Assembly: GCF_038007965.1 (NCBI RefSeq)
Contig: NZ_JBBOYD010000001.1
Span: 2,954,501-3,018,500 of the forward strand
Reading direction: 5' to 3'
DNA length: 64,000 nucleotides
DNA from: Niallia sp. FSL W8-0635
Lineage (GTDB): Bacteria; Bacillota; Bacilli; Bacillales; Cytobacillaceae
Below the pieces are notes generated by a model. The model was not told where the DNA came from, made no database searches, and was given only the letters and a program-made list of their open reading frames with translations. A program made the translations under genes and the position numbers. Shown here in pieces: positions 8,042 to 17,116 of this stretch; the first letter of the stretch is position 1, and each line of letters begins with the position of its first letter.

Positions 8042-9931
8042 TTAATCGGTTTCTTCCATTAAATTAAGCATTCCTTTTTCTTTATCATAGAAACGCAAAA
8101 GATCTCCATAAATAATACTATCGGAATACTGCATTTCTAAATTTGCCTGTTCTGTATACGGCTCGCACGCATTTCCATCGATTGGTTCACCAGTTTTTCT
8201 GTCATAACAAACATCTTTGGTATATACATAATCTTCCGTAATAAAGCTACCATCTCGTAAAACAACAAATTGACTATTGCTCTCTGAGAAAAGATCAGAT
8301 CCGAATTGAATATCATTTTTAGTTTCTATTCCAAGCAAATGGAGAAGTGTTGGTTTGATATCCATTTGACCTGATACAGTTGACATTGTTTTTCCTTTCA
8401 TACCTGGAATATGGATAGCAAAAGGAACCCTTTGTAATTGAGTACTCACAAAAGGAGTCACTTCTTCTCCTAAAAATTCACTCATCGCTTTATTATGATT
8501 TTCAGAAATCCCATTATGATCACCATATAATACGATAATACTATTTTCATAGAGACCTTCCTCTTTTAATCTCTCAATAAAGATTTTCAAGGCTTCATCC
8601 TGATAACGAACAGTCGGAATAAAGTTATTCAGCGTTCTACTACCGGTTGTTAGAGGTTCAATTAATTTATCCTCTTCCTCTAGCTCAAAAGGAAAATGAT
8701 TTGTCAGCGTAATAAATTTACTATAAAAAGGCTGAGGCATTTCTTTTAAGTGTGTGATGGATTGTTCAAAGAAATCGATATCCTTCAGTCCCCACCCAAC
8801 AGAATTCTCCTCGTTTACCTCATAATCATTAATTTCATAAAAACGGTCATAGCCTAAGCTCTGGTACATAATATCACGATTCCAGAAGCTCTTATTGTTT
8901 GCATGTAGGGAAGCAGTAAAATAACCATTTTCTTTTAAAATCTCCGGTGATGCTTGATACTCATTTCCCGAATGAGTAAAGAATACTGCCCCTCTGCTTA
9001 ATGGGTATAAAGAATTTTCAACTATAAACTCAGAGTCCGATGTTTTACCTTGACCAGTTTGATGGTAAAAATTCTCAAAGTAAAAGCTCTCTTTAATAAA
9101 TTCATTTAAAAACGGAGAGATTTCTTCTCCATTCACTTCTCGATTTACTGTAAAGGTTTGGGTAGATTCTAAACTTACCATTATCACATTTTTTCCCTTG
9201 GCAATTCCAAACATGTCCTTATTTGGTTCCGTGTAATTCGCCTGATTATAGTTGACCATGTCTGTTAATTCACTGCCATCAGCAAATGCTCTTTGTGCCG
9301 ATGCCTTTGTTTGTAGAAAAATATCATAAAGCTGGTAGTTATATGTCCCGATATTTTTCACTAATAGCTCTCTATCAAATGTTCTTGTTAACAATTGCGT
9401 TCTCTGTGTTTCTGCTAAACTCAAATTAAAAAAGGCTAAGCTAATCGTAAATAAATAAAATATACTTTGCTGTACCCTTGTGTATTTAGGAAACTTTAAG
9501 AATGTAGGTTTCTTTTTAATGATGAAGGCAATTAAAATTATATCTACAAAGAAAAGTATATCCGTAAAATGAACTAATTCTCTTACACTGCTTCCTAAAT
9601 CACTCATATTACTTGTTTGAAATAAAAGTGGAAGGGTTAAAAAGTCTGTATAAACGCGATAAAATACTACATTCGCGTATAATACAATCGATAAAATCAA
9701 ACTAGAAAAGAAAATATATCTCTTTTGATTTTTCTCCGAGAAAAACATGGATATCCCTAAAATAAATAACAATGAGCTTAAGGGATTAATAATTAATATA
9801 AACTGTTGAATTGAATTTTCGATTTTAATATCAAAGCTAGTAATATATGCAATGTTTGTTTTAATCCAAAGCAAAACTGTTGCAATCGTTATAAGTGATA
9901 TCTTAGACCATTCTATTTTATTTTTAAGCAA
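8042..9931 (-). CDS. yqgS: YqgS, lipoteichoic acid synthase family (polyglycerol-phosphate transferase)
   Basis: A 629-residue LtaS-type enzyme that polymerises glycerol phosphate from phosphatidylglycerol on the outer face of the membrane. Five transmembrane segments span residues about 10-175, followed by a linker and an alkaline-phosphatase-like sulfatase domain. The metal-coordinating E255 and nucleophile T257 lie in SLESTQTF, with a metal-binding DHN and the TLTNHFPF motif further on. B. subtilis has four such enzymes (LtaS, YfnI, YqgS, YvgJ); the position fits YqgS. The start is TTG 9931, seven bases after GGAGGA. Confidence 0.9.
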   Translation of the reverse strand: MLKNKIEWSKISLITIATVLLWIKTNIAYITSFDIKIENSIQQFILIINPLSSLLFILGISMFFSEKNQKRYIFFSSLILSIVLYANVVFYRVYTDFLTLPLLFQTSNMSDLGSSVRELVHFTDILFFVDIILIAFIIKKKPTFLKFPKYTRVQQSIFYLFTISLAFFNLSLAETQRTQLLTRTFDRELLVKNIGTYNYQLYDIFLQTKASAQRAFADGSELTDMVNYNQANYTEPNKDMFGIAKGKNVIMVSLESTQTFTVNREVNGEEISPFLNEFIKESFYFENFYHQTGQGKTSDSEFIVENSLYPLSRGAVFFTHSGNEYQASPEILKENGYFTASLHANNKSFWNRDIMYQSLGYDRFYEINDYEVNEENSVGWGLKDIDFFEQSITHLKEMPQPFYSKFITLTNHFPFELEEEDKLIEPLTTGSRTLNNFIPTVRYQDEALKIFIERLKEEGLYENSIIVLYGDHNGISENHNKAMSEFLGEEVTPFVSTQLQRVPFAIHIPGMKGKTMSTVSGQMDIKPTLLHLLGIETKNDIQFGSDLFSESNSQFVVLRDGSFITEDYVYTKDVCYDRKTGEPIDGNACEPYTEQANLEMQYSDSIIYGDLLRFYDKEKGMLNLMEETD

Positions 9932-10243
9932 TGATGAATCCTCCTAACTATTGATCAAACAAAATTCCCAAATGATCGCTTTACACATTTACAATAAATT
10001 TATTATCCAAAGCTAATCTTTATGAAATTTTAATCTATTTTTCATGTTTGTGTATTATTATAATAACTTACTATTTTTTAGACGTCCACTCAGACAAAAA
10101 GTTTCAAAAAAGTAGTATTTATTTGAAGATTAAATAATTAGAACATTTCGTATTTTCTCATATTTTAAAAAAAAGAAAAAAAAAAAAAGAAATCGTTTTA
10201 TTGTAATTCTTCCTCAGAAAATCGAAACCACTTTAAAGACAAC
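9932..10243. other. Non-coding upstream region of the LTA synthase gene
   Basis: About 310 bp, very AT-rich, with homopurine A tracts around 10160-10195. No credible gene, RNA or strong promoter box was found by eye; it must contain the yqgS promoter and leader. Confidence 0.5.
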
Positions 10244-10279
10244 AAAAAAATCTTCTCCATTTTAGAAGAAGATTTTTTA
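10244..10279 (-). terminator. Terminator of glcK
   Basis: On the minus strand a stem AAATCTTCTTCT / AGAAGATTT is followed by seven T, 45 bp after the glcK stop. Confidence 0.85.
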
Positions 10280-10324
10280 TTTATATGAAAAAAAGTTAAT
10301 GAAAGATAATATTACAAAACTAGA

Positions 10325-11287
10325 TTAATTTTTTGCTAGCCAAGCAGCACCAATCACACCTGCTGTATTTCCCAATGTTGCTACATCAATTACTGTCGAT
10401 TCCGCTACGCTTTTAAAGGAGAATTTCAAAAAGTTTTCTTTTACAGGGGTTAAAAGCACATCCCCAGCTTTCGACACACCACCACCAATGACGATTTTCT
10501 CTGGATTTAAAGTATTGGCAATATTAGCTAATACTAAACCTAAATGAAAAGCTACGAATTGCACAATTTCATTTGCTAATTCGTCACCATTTTTGGCCGC
10601 ATCAAATACATCTTTTGCTGTAATTGCCCCTTCTTGATCCAGAACAGAATGAAGCACACTCAAAGTATGTCTTTCAGCTAACCTTTCTTTCGTCAACCGA
10701 ACAATTCCTGTTGCAGAAGCAATCGTTTCTAAACAGCCTGTTTTTCCACAGTTACAAGGAGCACCATTTTCAACAATAGCCGTTAAATGACCTATTTCAC
10801 CAGCAGCACCCTTTACTCCTTGCACAATATCGCCGTTAATAATAACGCCACCGCCTACACCTGTACCAAGTGTAACACAAACTAAATCCTTGGATCCTTC
10901 TCCTGCACCTTTCCACATTTCACCTAATGCTGCACAATTCGCATCATTGTCGATCGTTACCGGTAGCCCTAAGTCTGCTTCAAGTCGAGCTTTTAATGGA
11001 AAATTATCCGGCCAGCCTAAGTTAACTGTATTAAAAATTACTCCTGTTGCATAATCAAATGGTCCTGGGGCGCCCATTCCTGCCCCTAAAACATCTTCCT
11101 TCGAATGACCTAATTCTTGCAATTTAGCATCGATGGATTTAGCAATATCAGAGGTAATATTTTTTCCTTCTTCTGAGTTATCTGTTGGGATTTCCCAATG
11201 AGCGATTAAATCTCCCGCTAGTGATAAAAAAGCGATTTTAACCGTCGTCCCGCCTAAGTCAATTCCTGCAACCCATTTTTCCTGCAT
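10325..11287 (-). CDS. glcK: ROK-family glucokinase
   Basis: A 320-residue ATP-dependent glucokinase (B. subtilis GlcK/YqgR). The phosphate-binding GIDLGGTTVK lies at residues 9-18, the sugar-binding NDANCAALGE at about 113-122, and the ROK zinc motif CNCGKTGCLE at about 179-188, with the GHLT histidine before it. It phosphorylates free glucose, for example after disaccharide hydrolysis. The gene starts two bases after the yqgQ stop, so translation is likely coupled to yqgQ. Confidence 0.95.
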   Translation of the reverse strand: MQEKWVAGIDLGGTTVKIAFLSLAGDLIAHWEIPTDNSEEGKNITSDIAKSIDAKLQELGHSKEDVLGAGMGAPGPFDYATGVIFNTVNLGWPDNFPLKARLEADLGLPVTIDNDANCAALGEMWKGAGEGSKDLVCVTLGTGVGGGVIINGDIVQGVKGAAGEIGHLTAIVENGAPCNCGKTGCLETIASATGIVRLTKERLAERHTLSVLHSVLDQEGAITAKDVFDAAKNGDELANEIVQFVAFHLGLVLANIANTLNPEKIVIGGGVSKAGDVLLTPVKENFLKFSFKSVAESTVIDVATLGNTAGVIGAAWLAKN

Positions 11288-11289
11288 AA

Positions 11290-11496
11290 TTAGTTCCCCC
11301 TATTTTCCGTTAAAAACTGTATTTCTTGATTAAGTAATCGCATAGCAGAATCAAATTCTAGTTCCCTTATTAATTGCGATTGATATAATTCCTTTATTTC
11401 AGCTTTCATTAATTGCAAATCGCCTACTCGATCTCCAACATAGATAATCGTCCCATATTTTTTTAGAAACTGCTGTACATCGTAAATTGTTTGCAT
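11290..11496 (-). CDS. yqgQ: YqgQ, small DUF910-type protein
   Basis: A 68-residue protein beginning MQTIYDVQQFLKKYG and matching B. subtilis YqgQ in length and in the YDVQQ..KKYG and ELYQSQLI segments. ATG 11496 follows GAGGGG and is preferred over an in-frame upstream ATG at 11544. Biochemical function is unknown; the conserved linkage is gluP-yqgQ-glcK. Confidence 0.88.
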   Translation of the reverse strand: MQTIYDVQQFLKKYGTIIYVGDRVGDLQLMKAEIKELYQSQLIRELEFDSAMRLLNQEIQFLTENRGN

Positions 11497-11554
11497 GGTA
11501 CCCCTCGATTTCATACATAATACACTTACTGCAAAGGTTTGCATAAAGTGATAG

Positions 11555-11618
11555 ATTAATCGTTTTCAAATTAAGTATATCGGAAATGAACTGTTTCCTC
11601 AACAGCAGATTCATTTCC
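11555..11618 (-). promoter_or_regulatory. Leader hairpin and cre-like site ahead of yqgQ-glcK
   Basis: A nested inverted repeat at 11582-11618 has outer arms GGAAATGAA / TTCATTTCC and an inner CTGTT / AACAG. It has no T-run, so it is not a terminator. Just inside it, on the minus strand, TGAAAACGATTAAT (11568-11555) resembles the CcpA cre consensus with mismatches in the second half. A leader structure or carbon control of glcK is inference only. Confidence 0.4.
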
Positions 11619-11796
11619 CCTATTAGAATATTTTTTAAACGATTTAATCAAGATATCTATTTATCCAATTTAAGTCTAAACTACTTCTTTTATCATATTT
11701 CTTTTATCTTTTCATATATTTAAAGAAGTGTATAGAAGACAGGCTAAATAAATTAATACTCATTTATTATTTCCATTAGATGGAGCGGTGAAATTA

Positions 11797-12669
11797 ATGA
11801 AAAAAGATTTTGTTCGTTTAAGTGTTTCCCTTATTATTCTTGTAGCTATTTTTTATATTTTCCAACAAAAACAGATTGCGAAGGAAAGTATAACTTATTT
11901 CCCAATTGATCCAACAGTGACCTTTCCTAAAGCAAACACAACTCTTACATTTAGTAAAAAAAGATTCGATGAGTATAGTATTCTCTGGCAAAGCAATTCT
12001 TCTATTAACAAGCGAGCCTATTTACGACAAGATATGAGCTTACTTTATGCAAATGGGAAATTAATAAGCACAATGGGAGAATGGAAACAACATACATTAG
12101 AACTTTCAGAAGAAAAGACAGTCGTTGAAAGAGAAAGCAACTTTTTCCAAGCAATTACCTTTCACTATGCCGAAATACATGATACGAGTGAACGAATATT
12201 CAGCTCACAAAAAATTTCGGCAGACAATCTATATGTTATTAACTCAAAGTTTGAAAATACACCATTATCTTTCCATACTCCGAATAATTTAGTAGAAAAA
12301 GATTGGGCAACAATGATGGATAAAGAAGCAGTAGATTTTGTTAATTACTCTCTTCACCAAGGATTAAAGAAATTTCATATTTCACAAGAGCAGTACGATA
12401 CAAAATTATTACTGACAGATTTACCGAAATATAATGACACACCTCTTCCATCATTTTCAAAGGAACAAAGTGCAAAAATTATTGGACAGTTGACTGAAGG
12501 CCTTTATAAAAACTATTTCCTTGGAATTATAAAAGAAGATGGAACCATTATTGATCCCATCGGAAGTTCTATCCCTGTATTATTAATTAATGATAATCAT
12601 CTTCTTATCTTATTTACAACAGAAGACGGAGAACCCATTGTTTTAAGACAGCAAATTTCTACTCTTTAA
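11797..12669 (+). CDS. Uncharacterised membrane-anchored extracytoplasmic protein
   Basis: 290 residues, family not recognised. A single N-terminal hydrophobic helix (VRLSVSLIILVAIFYIF, about residues 6-22) follows a short basic head, giving an N-in anchor. The remainder is a soluble, beta-rich outer domain with no cysteines. ATG 11797 follows GGAG by 11 bases; a GTG at 11788 is too close to that site. It is convergent with gluP and the two coding ends overlap by 11 bp. No paralogue is visible in the window. Confidence 0.75.
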   Translation: MKKDFVRLSVSLIILVAIFYIFQQKQIAKESITYFPIDPTVTFPKANTTLTFSKKRFDEYSILWQSNSSINKRAYLRQDMSLLYANGKLISTMGEWKQHTLELSEEKTVVERESNFFQAITFHYAEIHDTSERIFSSQKISADNLYVINSKFENTPLSFHTPNNLVEKDWATMMDKEAVDFVNYSLHQGLKKFHISQEQYDTKLLLTDLPKYNDTPLPSFSKEQSAKIIGQLTEGLYKNYFLGIIKEDGTIIDPIGSSIPVLLINDNHLLILFTTEDGEPIVLRQQISTL

Positions 12670-14176
12670 TTTTATCCCATAATAGTAGATATTTTGGATT
12701 ATTTTTATCTAATTCTATTGCTTTTTGCAAATATTCCCTAGCCTCTTCTACCTTTTGATTATATAAACTGACGATCGCTAAATTATAATATGCTTCATGA
12801 AAATTCGGATTTAATTTGATTGTCCTTTGTAGATTTTTTTCCGCTTCCATTAGTTCCTTTTTTTTCAGTTGAATATAAGAAAGGAAAAAATAATAGTCTG
12901 CGTTATTTTTAGATTCTATGGTTGTCAAAACTTCTTGAGCATGATCATATTTCTCCTCATTTATATAAGTATTGACCATTATTAATGCTGATTGATCCCG
13001 TATTTGTAAGGCACTTGAACTCGATGAATAACTAATTCCAACACAGACGAGCAATAAGGTAATAAGTAATGCACCAAGCTGGATTTTCCAGCTTTTTTTC
13101 TTTGGAAAATGAACGATTGCCGTTGCTAAAAAGCCACCTACTAAACCACCAATATGACCTGCGTTATCGATTCCTTGTATGGTAAAGCCAAAAATAAGAT
13201 TAATAATAATGATAATAATAACATTCCAACCCATCACACGAAAAAAAAGGTTTGGAAATTGCCATGCAAAATAAAGAAGCGCTCCAAAGCATCCAAAAAT
13301 GGCTCCACTTGCACCAGCTGATAAAGAAGGACTTAATAAATAACTCGCAAATACTCCGCTAAATCCAGCAAATAGATAAATAATAAAAAATCTACTGTTC
13401 CCAAAAATTTTCTCTATTAATGGGCCAATATAATAAAGAGCAATAGAATTCATTACTAAATGCAAAAAACCAATATGTAAAAAAATCGGTGTTATTAATC
13501 GCCACCATTCCCCATTTGCGATTAAATAATTCACTTTTGCTCCCCATTTAATTAATGTTTGGTTATTAGTGCTTCCGCCATTTACTTCCATTAAGAAAAA
13601 CATAATAATTTGAATGCCAATAAACAGGTAGGAAATAAACGATTTCCCAAAATTCAGCAGCTGTCTTTCTTCTTTTTCATTTTGTTTTATCAGAGCAAAA
13701 ATATCGTTTTGATAATTTTGAATTTGAATGTCACGTTCTTCCTCTGTATCAGGAATGGCATTTAAGTCTGATATTTTACGTCCTGCGATGTCCCATTCTT
13801 GAACAGATCGATCGAGAAGAACTGTATTTATTAGTACTTTTTTATCAGTACTTATATATGGCTGATTTACTAAATGTTCAAAGGAATCTACAGGAGGAAA
13901 GGCTGTAATATAAATACTCTCCAATTTAAGTGAGCGATTACGCAAGGTACTTCTTATTTTTTCTGCATTTAATGCTGTTCTTTCTATATCACGACTTAAC
14001 CAATTACTCCAATCAAGATTCATTTGAAATAATCGAATAATTGGGGTTTTCTTTCTATCATCTTGACTTTCCAACCAAATTTCTTGTTTATTTTCTGATA
14101 AATAAATTAATTTATAATGGCATTTCATTATTAAAAAATGGATTATTCTCCAATATTTATACGGTTCTATCTCCAT
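12659..14176 (-). CDS. gluP: GluP (YqgP), rhomboid intramembrane serine protease with TPR tail
   Basis: A 505-residue protein. An N-terminal cytosolic domain (about 1-175, family role divalent-cation sensing) is followed by seven transmembrane segments with the rhomboid serine in GASGAIFG (about residue 288) and the catalytic histidine in NAGHIGGLVGG (about 339). A C-terminal tetratricopeptide region follows (NADYYFFLSYIQLKK, NPNFHEAYYNLAIV). In B. subtilis YqgP cleaves the magnesium transporter MgtE under metal stress and feeds it to FtsH. Here gluP is separated from yqgQ-glcK by the convergent 11797 gene, so it is not in the B. subtilis gluP-glcK operon arrangement. Confidence 0.93.
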   Translation of the reverse strand: MEIEPYKYWRIIHFLIMKCHYKLIYLSENKQEIWLESQDDRKKTPIIRLFQMNLDWSNWLSRDIERTALNAEKIRSTLRNRSLKLESIYITAFPPVDSFEHLVNQPYISTDKKVLINTVLLDRSVQEWDIAGRKISDLNAIPDTEEERDIQIQNYQNDIFALIKQNEKEERQLLNFGKSFISYLFIGIQIIMFFLMEVNGGSTNNQTLIKWGAKVNYLIANGEWWRLITPIFLHIGFLHLVMNSIALYYIGPLIEKIFGNSRFFIIYLFAGFSGVFASYLLSPSLSAGASGAIFGCFGALLYFAWQFPNLFFRVMGWNVIIIIIINLIFGFTIQGIDNAGHIGGLVGGFLATAIVHFPKKKSWKIQLGALLITLLLVCVGISYSSSSSALQIRDQSALIMVNTYINEEKYDHAQEVLTTIESKNNADYYFFLSYIQLKKKELMEAEKNLQRTIKLNPNFHEAYYNLAIVSLYNQKVEEAREYLQKAIELDKNNPKYLLLWDKIKE

Positions 14177-14352
14177 CTTTTTTCTCCCTACTCTCCAAAC
14201 TCATACAAAATAGTTTCTCTTCTTATTCTACTAACTCCTTAACAATACAACAAATCATATGTATTTTCTTTTTTTGCATAAACCTTACTAAAAATTCTGC
14301 ATTTTCAACAACTAGAAAAGCTTATCCTATGATATATAGAAGTAAAACTTAG

Positions 14353-14377
14353 TAAAATCATCGCATGCGATATTTTA
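14353..14377. promoter_or_regulatory. Palindrome centred on ATCGCATGCGAT upstream of gluP
   Basis: ATCGCATGCGAT (14360-14371) is a perfect 12-bp palindrome, extended by TAAAAT and ATTTTA with one unpaired base. It lies about 180 bp upstream of the gluP start in a 350-bp gap (14177-14526) that otherwise holds only AT-rich sequence and a terminator. A regulator binding site is possible; the family is not identified. Confidence 0.45.
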
Positions 14378-14462
14378 ATTATAAGTGGTTAACTAAATAT
14401 TATGAGGAAAGTCATTTATAAAATTATAAAAGCTAATGCCTTTATACAAATGACAGAAAAGG

Positions 14463-14509
14463 AAAAACTAAATACCTTGTGTGACTAAAATCCAATCCAC
14501 AAGGTATTT
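14463..14509 (-). terminator. Terminator of the 14527-14727 gene
   Basis: A 12-bp stem AAATACCTTGTG / CACAAGGTATTT with a 16-nt loop, followed on the minus strand by a T-rich tract. Confidence 0.85.
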
Positions 14510-14526
14510 AGACTGTTTTTTGAAAG

Positions 14527-14727
14527 CTATTGATAAATCGTATTACTAGAGCGTCCAAACACGGAATTCATCATCGTTCTTTTTACACTTGGAATACTCA
14601 TTAATATTCTTACTGCATATTTCCGAATAAATGGATTTCTCAATACGGAATTTATGACACGATACCGTTTTTGAAATAAAAAATATCCACCTAAGGCAAT
14701 TAGTAAAATGGAGAATACTCTTGACAT
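14527..14727 (-). CDS. Small basic membrane protein, unknown function
   Basis: 66 residues with one N-terminal hydrophobic helix (VFSILLIALGGYFLF) and a strongly basic remainder (RYRVINSVLRNPFIRKYAVRI). A Shine-Dalgarno site (GGAGGGAT) precedes the ATG at 14727, and a terminator follows. No homologue recognised. Confidence 0.7.
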   Translation of the reverse strand: MSRVFSILLIALGGYFLFQKRYRVINSVLRNPFIRKYAVRILMSIPSVKRTMMNSVFGRSSNTIYQ

Positions 14728-14837
14728 TTTTCCATCCCTCCTAATTATAGTTTGGTGATTATATTATTTTTTATCCGTATAGTCTAATGTGAAAATATTC
14801 CCGTATTTATCATAATGTAAACGGAATTTACGGAACA

Positions 14838-15614
14838 TTATAAATGAAGAATAAGATAACCAAATGCCGCAAAAAAACCAGATAGAACATTCACCATATC
14901 ATTGTTAAAAAATGTATAACCTTTAATTTTCCCTACAGTCTTATGACATACCATTCTTGTTTCCACAATTTTCCCACAAACTGGACATTGATACTCTACC
15001 TGTATATATGCACCTAAAAGGGTATCCAACACATTCCCTAAAAAGCCAAAAAGAAAAATGAGGAAAAATCCCCAAAGCTGAATAGGAAATAATAAGGTAG
15101 TTATCAAGGCAATCAATAATGAACCCGCTAATCCTGCAACCGTCCCTAATATGCTAACAGCTCCAGATGTTCCTGTTTCTGCTTCCTTAAAGTTCCGAAT
15201 AGATAAGGGTCTTTTCTTACTTAATGATCCAATTTCAGAAGCCCAAGTATCTGAATTAGCAGCTGCAAGCAAAATAGCGAAAACCGTAATCCACATAGAC
15301 TCTTTTGTTATATAATAAATAACACCTACAATGGCAGCTAATGCTCCATTTGCCATTACTTGTAACCAATCCCTAGTTGACCCTTTTTGTGTTTTTTTCT
15401 CCATTGTTTTTTTGGTTTTGCTTTTGTACTTAGAAAGCATACTTGAGGACACAAAAAAAGCCCCCAAAACAATTAATCCCTTATAGCCAAATCCAATAGC
15501 AATCCCCATACCAACAAAGAAAGCTGCGATTGCACCACTCTTCGTTAAAGACCGACGCTTGTATGAGTAGAAAGAAACAAAAAAAATTATAATTGCATAC
15601 ATTAAACTACTCAT
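14838..15614 (-). CDS. DUF92 (TMEM19/VTE6-like) integral membrane protein
   Basis: 258 residues with about six hydrophobic segments and the DUF92 hallmarks AAANSDTWASEIG, the TGTSGAVS region and FGFLGNVLDTLLGAYIQ. A CPVCG...C pair sits before the last helix. The plant member VTE6 is a phytyl-phosphate kinase; the substrate of the bacterial proteins is not established. The first codons overlap the end of yqgN by 8 bp, so the two are translated as a unit. Confidence 0.82.
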   Translation of the reverse strand: MSSLMYAIIIFFVSFYSYKRRSLTKSGAIAAFFVGMGIAIGFGYKGLIVLGAFFVSSSMLSKYKSKTKKTMEKKTQKGSTRDWLQVMANGALAAIVGVIYYITKESMWITVFAILLAAANSDTWASEIGSLSKKRPLSIRNFKEAETGTSGAVSILGTVAGLAGSLLIALITTLLFPIQLWGFFLIFLFGFLGNVLDTLLGAYIQVEYQCPVCGKIVETRMVCHKTVGKIKGYTFFNNDMVNVLSGFFAAFGYLILHL

Positions 15615-16176
15615 TTGTAACTATTATCCCTTCATTTGTAATTATTTTCTCCACAGCTAAATCGTGTTTTTGCAATGGTATTTCTTCTTGAAGCTGCATG
15701 GAGAAGGCTAATGATATGGTTTCTCCATTATAACTTTGTAAAAATCGGTCGTAATATCCTCCACCAAATCCCAATCGGTATCCATTCTTCGTAAAGGCTA
15801 GTCCTGGAACAAGGAGTAAATCGATTTCTTCTGGCTCTGTTGGTTTTGTTTTTTCCATTATAGGTTCAAACAGATTGCTATAAACAGATTCAAGGTGATT
15901 AAATTGCTCTAATTTACGAAAAAGCATTTGTTTAGTTTCAGGAATACATTTTGGGATACTTACCTGCTTTCCGAGTTGCCAACACTTACGTATTATTTGG
16001 TATGTATCAACCTCAGGAAATTTGGAAATGGTAATGCCTATATGAGAAGCAGAAGTAAATGAAGCATGTTTATATAGTTGAAGAGCTATCTGATATGACA
16101 TATGCTCATATTGAGGCTTACTGATTGTTTGTAGTTGTTTTATCATATTTGTTCTGAACTGTTTCTTTTCCTGCAT
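15607..16176 (-). CDS. yqgN: 5-formyltetrahydrofolate cyclo-ligase (YqgN)
   Basis: A 189-residue ATP-dependent enzyme converting 5-formyl-THF to 5,10-methenyl-THF. Diagnostic features are the basic N-terminal KKQFRTNMIKQL, the central TISKFPEVDT segment, the LLLVPGLAF strand and the nucleotide-binding GYRLGFGGGYYDRFL motif near residues 132-146. Length is normal. It lies downstream of rpmG, as in B. subtilis, and is coupled to the DUF92 gene. Confidence 0.93.
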   Translation of the reverse strand: MQEKKQFRTNMIKQLQTISKPQYEHMSYQIALQLYKHASFTSASHIGITISKFPEVDTYQIIRKCWQLGKQVSIPKCIPETKQMLFRKLEQFNHLESVYSNLFEPIMEKTKPTEPEEIDLLLVPGLAFTKNGYRLGFGGGYYDRFLQSYNGETISLAFSMQLQEEIPLQKHDLAVEKIITNEGIIVTNE

Positions 16177-16216
16177 TTTATGTATACACCATCCTTACCT
16201 TCTGTTTTTGAATATG

Positions 16217-16245
16217 AAAAAAACAGAAGGGAGATATCCCTTCTG
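16217..16245 (-). terminator. Terminator after rpmG
   Basis: A perfect 9-bp stem CAGAAGGGA / TCCCTTCTG around a GATA loop (16224-16245) begins two bases beyond the rpmG stop and is followed by seven T on the minus strand. Confidence 0.9.
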
Positions 16246-16246
16246 C

Positions 16247-16396
16247 TTATTTTGTTTCACGATGAACGGTAGTACGTTTTTCTCTTGAGCAATATTTTTT
16301 TAGCTCAAGACGATCTGGATTATTTCGTTTATTTTTTTTAGAAATGTAGTTACGATCACCACATTCAGTGCAAGCTAACGTAATGTTTACACGCAT
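16247..16396 (-). CDS. rpmG: 50S ribosomal protein L33 (bL33), three-cysteine form
   Basis: A 49-residue protein reading [16 protein letters not shown]... and ending HRETK, read directly from the minus strand between 16396 and the TAA at 16247; the GAGG Shine-Dalgarno lies just upstream. Zinc-binding (C+) L33 has CxxC...CxxC; the zinc-free (C-) form lacks them. This protein has C9, C12 and C36, but the fourth position (39) is glutamate, in CSRE. It therefore looks like an intermediate between RpmGA and RpmGB types. Confidence 0.93.
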   Translation of the reverse strand: MRVNITLACTECGDRNYISKKNKRNNPDRLELKKYCSREKRTTVHRETK

Positions 16397-16464
16397 GGTT
16401 TATTTCCCTCCAAACTATAGGTTGCTAGTTCGTGCATACGACTTTTATATGATAACATCTTTTG

Positions 16465-17091
16465 TTAGGAAATGCTAGTACTTGTTTTCAGTAGAATGTG
16501 ATTCAATTCTAAAATTTCCTTTTTTTCTGTGCCAATAATAGACCAAGCTCGACTAATCCCAGTAGATTGGGGATTAACATCCATACTTAATGAAAAGATA
16601 CTTACACTTGAACCTTTCGCCATTGGCTGATACTTAAGGATACCCTTTTGGTTATTACTCCATATATGCTCTGTGTGTACATTCCAAATAGGTTGTACAG
16701 TTCTCTGCTCGATACTGTTTTTATTATATTCTCCATTTACTAAATATAGCTGGTCATCAACAGAATGATAGATGACATTTTCAGTAGGCGAAACGAAAGA
16801 AAGATGTTCTTGATACGTTACTGGAAAATAATTCAACACCAAAATTTTCAAGTTCTTCTCTTGTTGGGAATGGTTTCTAACGTAAATTTCATTATATTGA
16901 ATTTTGGAATGCTTGTGTATTTGCTTTACATGAACAGAAATCGAATGTTCTGGTATTAATTTTTCATAGCCGTTTTGAATCCAATAAGTTTTTCCATCAA
17001 TCCAAATCCCAGGGGTAGTAGTTAATTTTTTTATTAGTAGCTTTCTTTGAGCGCTTTGATAATCTTTTTGTAAGTTAGCCTCAATCTTCAT
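16465..17091 (-). CDS. Uncharacterised protein, third gene of the DUF4912/GH57-GT4 cluster
   Basis: 208 residues, family not recognised. There is no signal peptide or membrane segment; the sequence is strand-rich and aromatic with many His/Gln/Asn and no cysteine. It includes IWIDGKTYWIQNGYEKLIPE, suggesting a beta-sandwich. The gene starts 25 bp after the glycosyltransferase stop on the same strand, so it is very likely cotranscribed and linked to the same glucan-related process. It is about 70 bp upstream of the divergently unrelated, same-strand rpmG. Confidence 0.7.
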   Translation of the reverse strand: MKIEANLQKDYQSAQRKLLIKKLTTTPGIWIDGKTYWIQNGYEKLIPEHSISVHVKQIHKHSKIQYNEIYVRNHSQQEKNLKILVLNYFPVTYQEHLSFVSPTENVIYHSVDDQLYLVNGEYNKNSIEQRTVQPIWNVHTEHIWSNNQKGILKYQPMAKGSSVSIFSLSMDVNPQSTGISRAWSIIGTEKKEILELNHILLKTSTSIS

Positions 17092-17116
17092 TCTATTTTC
17101 ACCTACTCTACTATTA

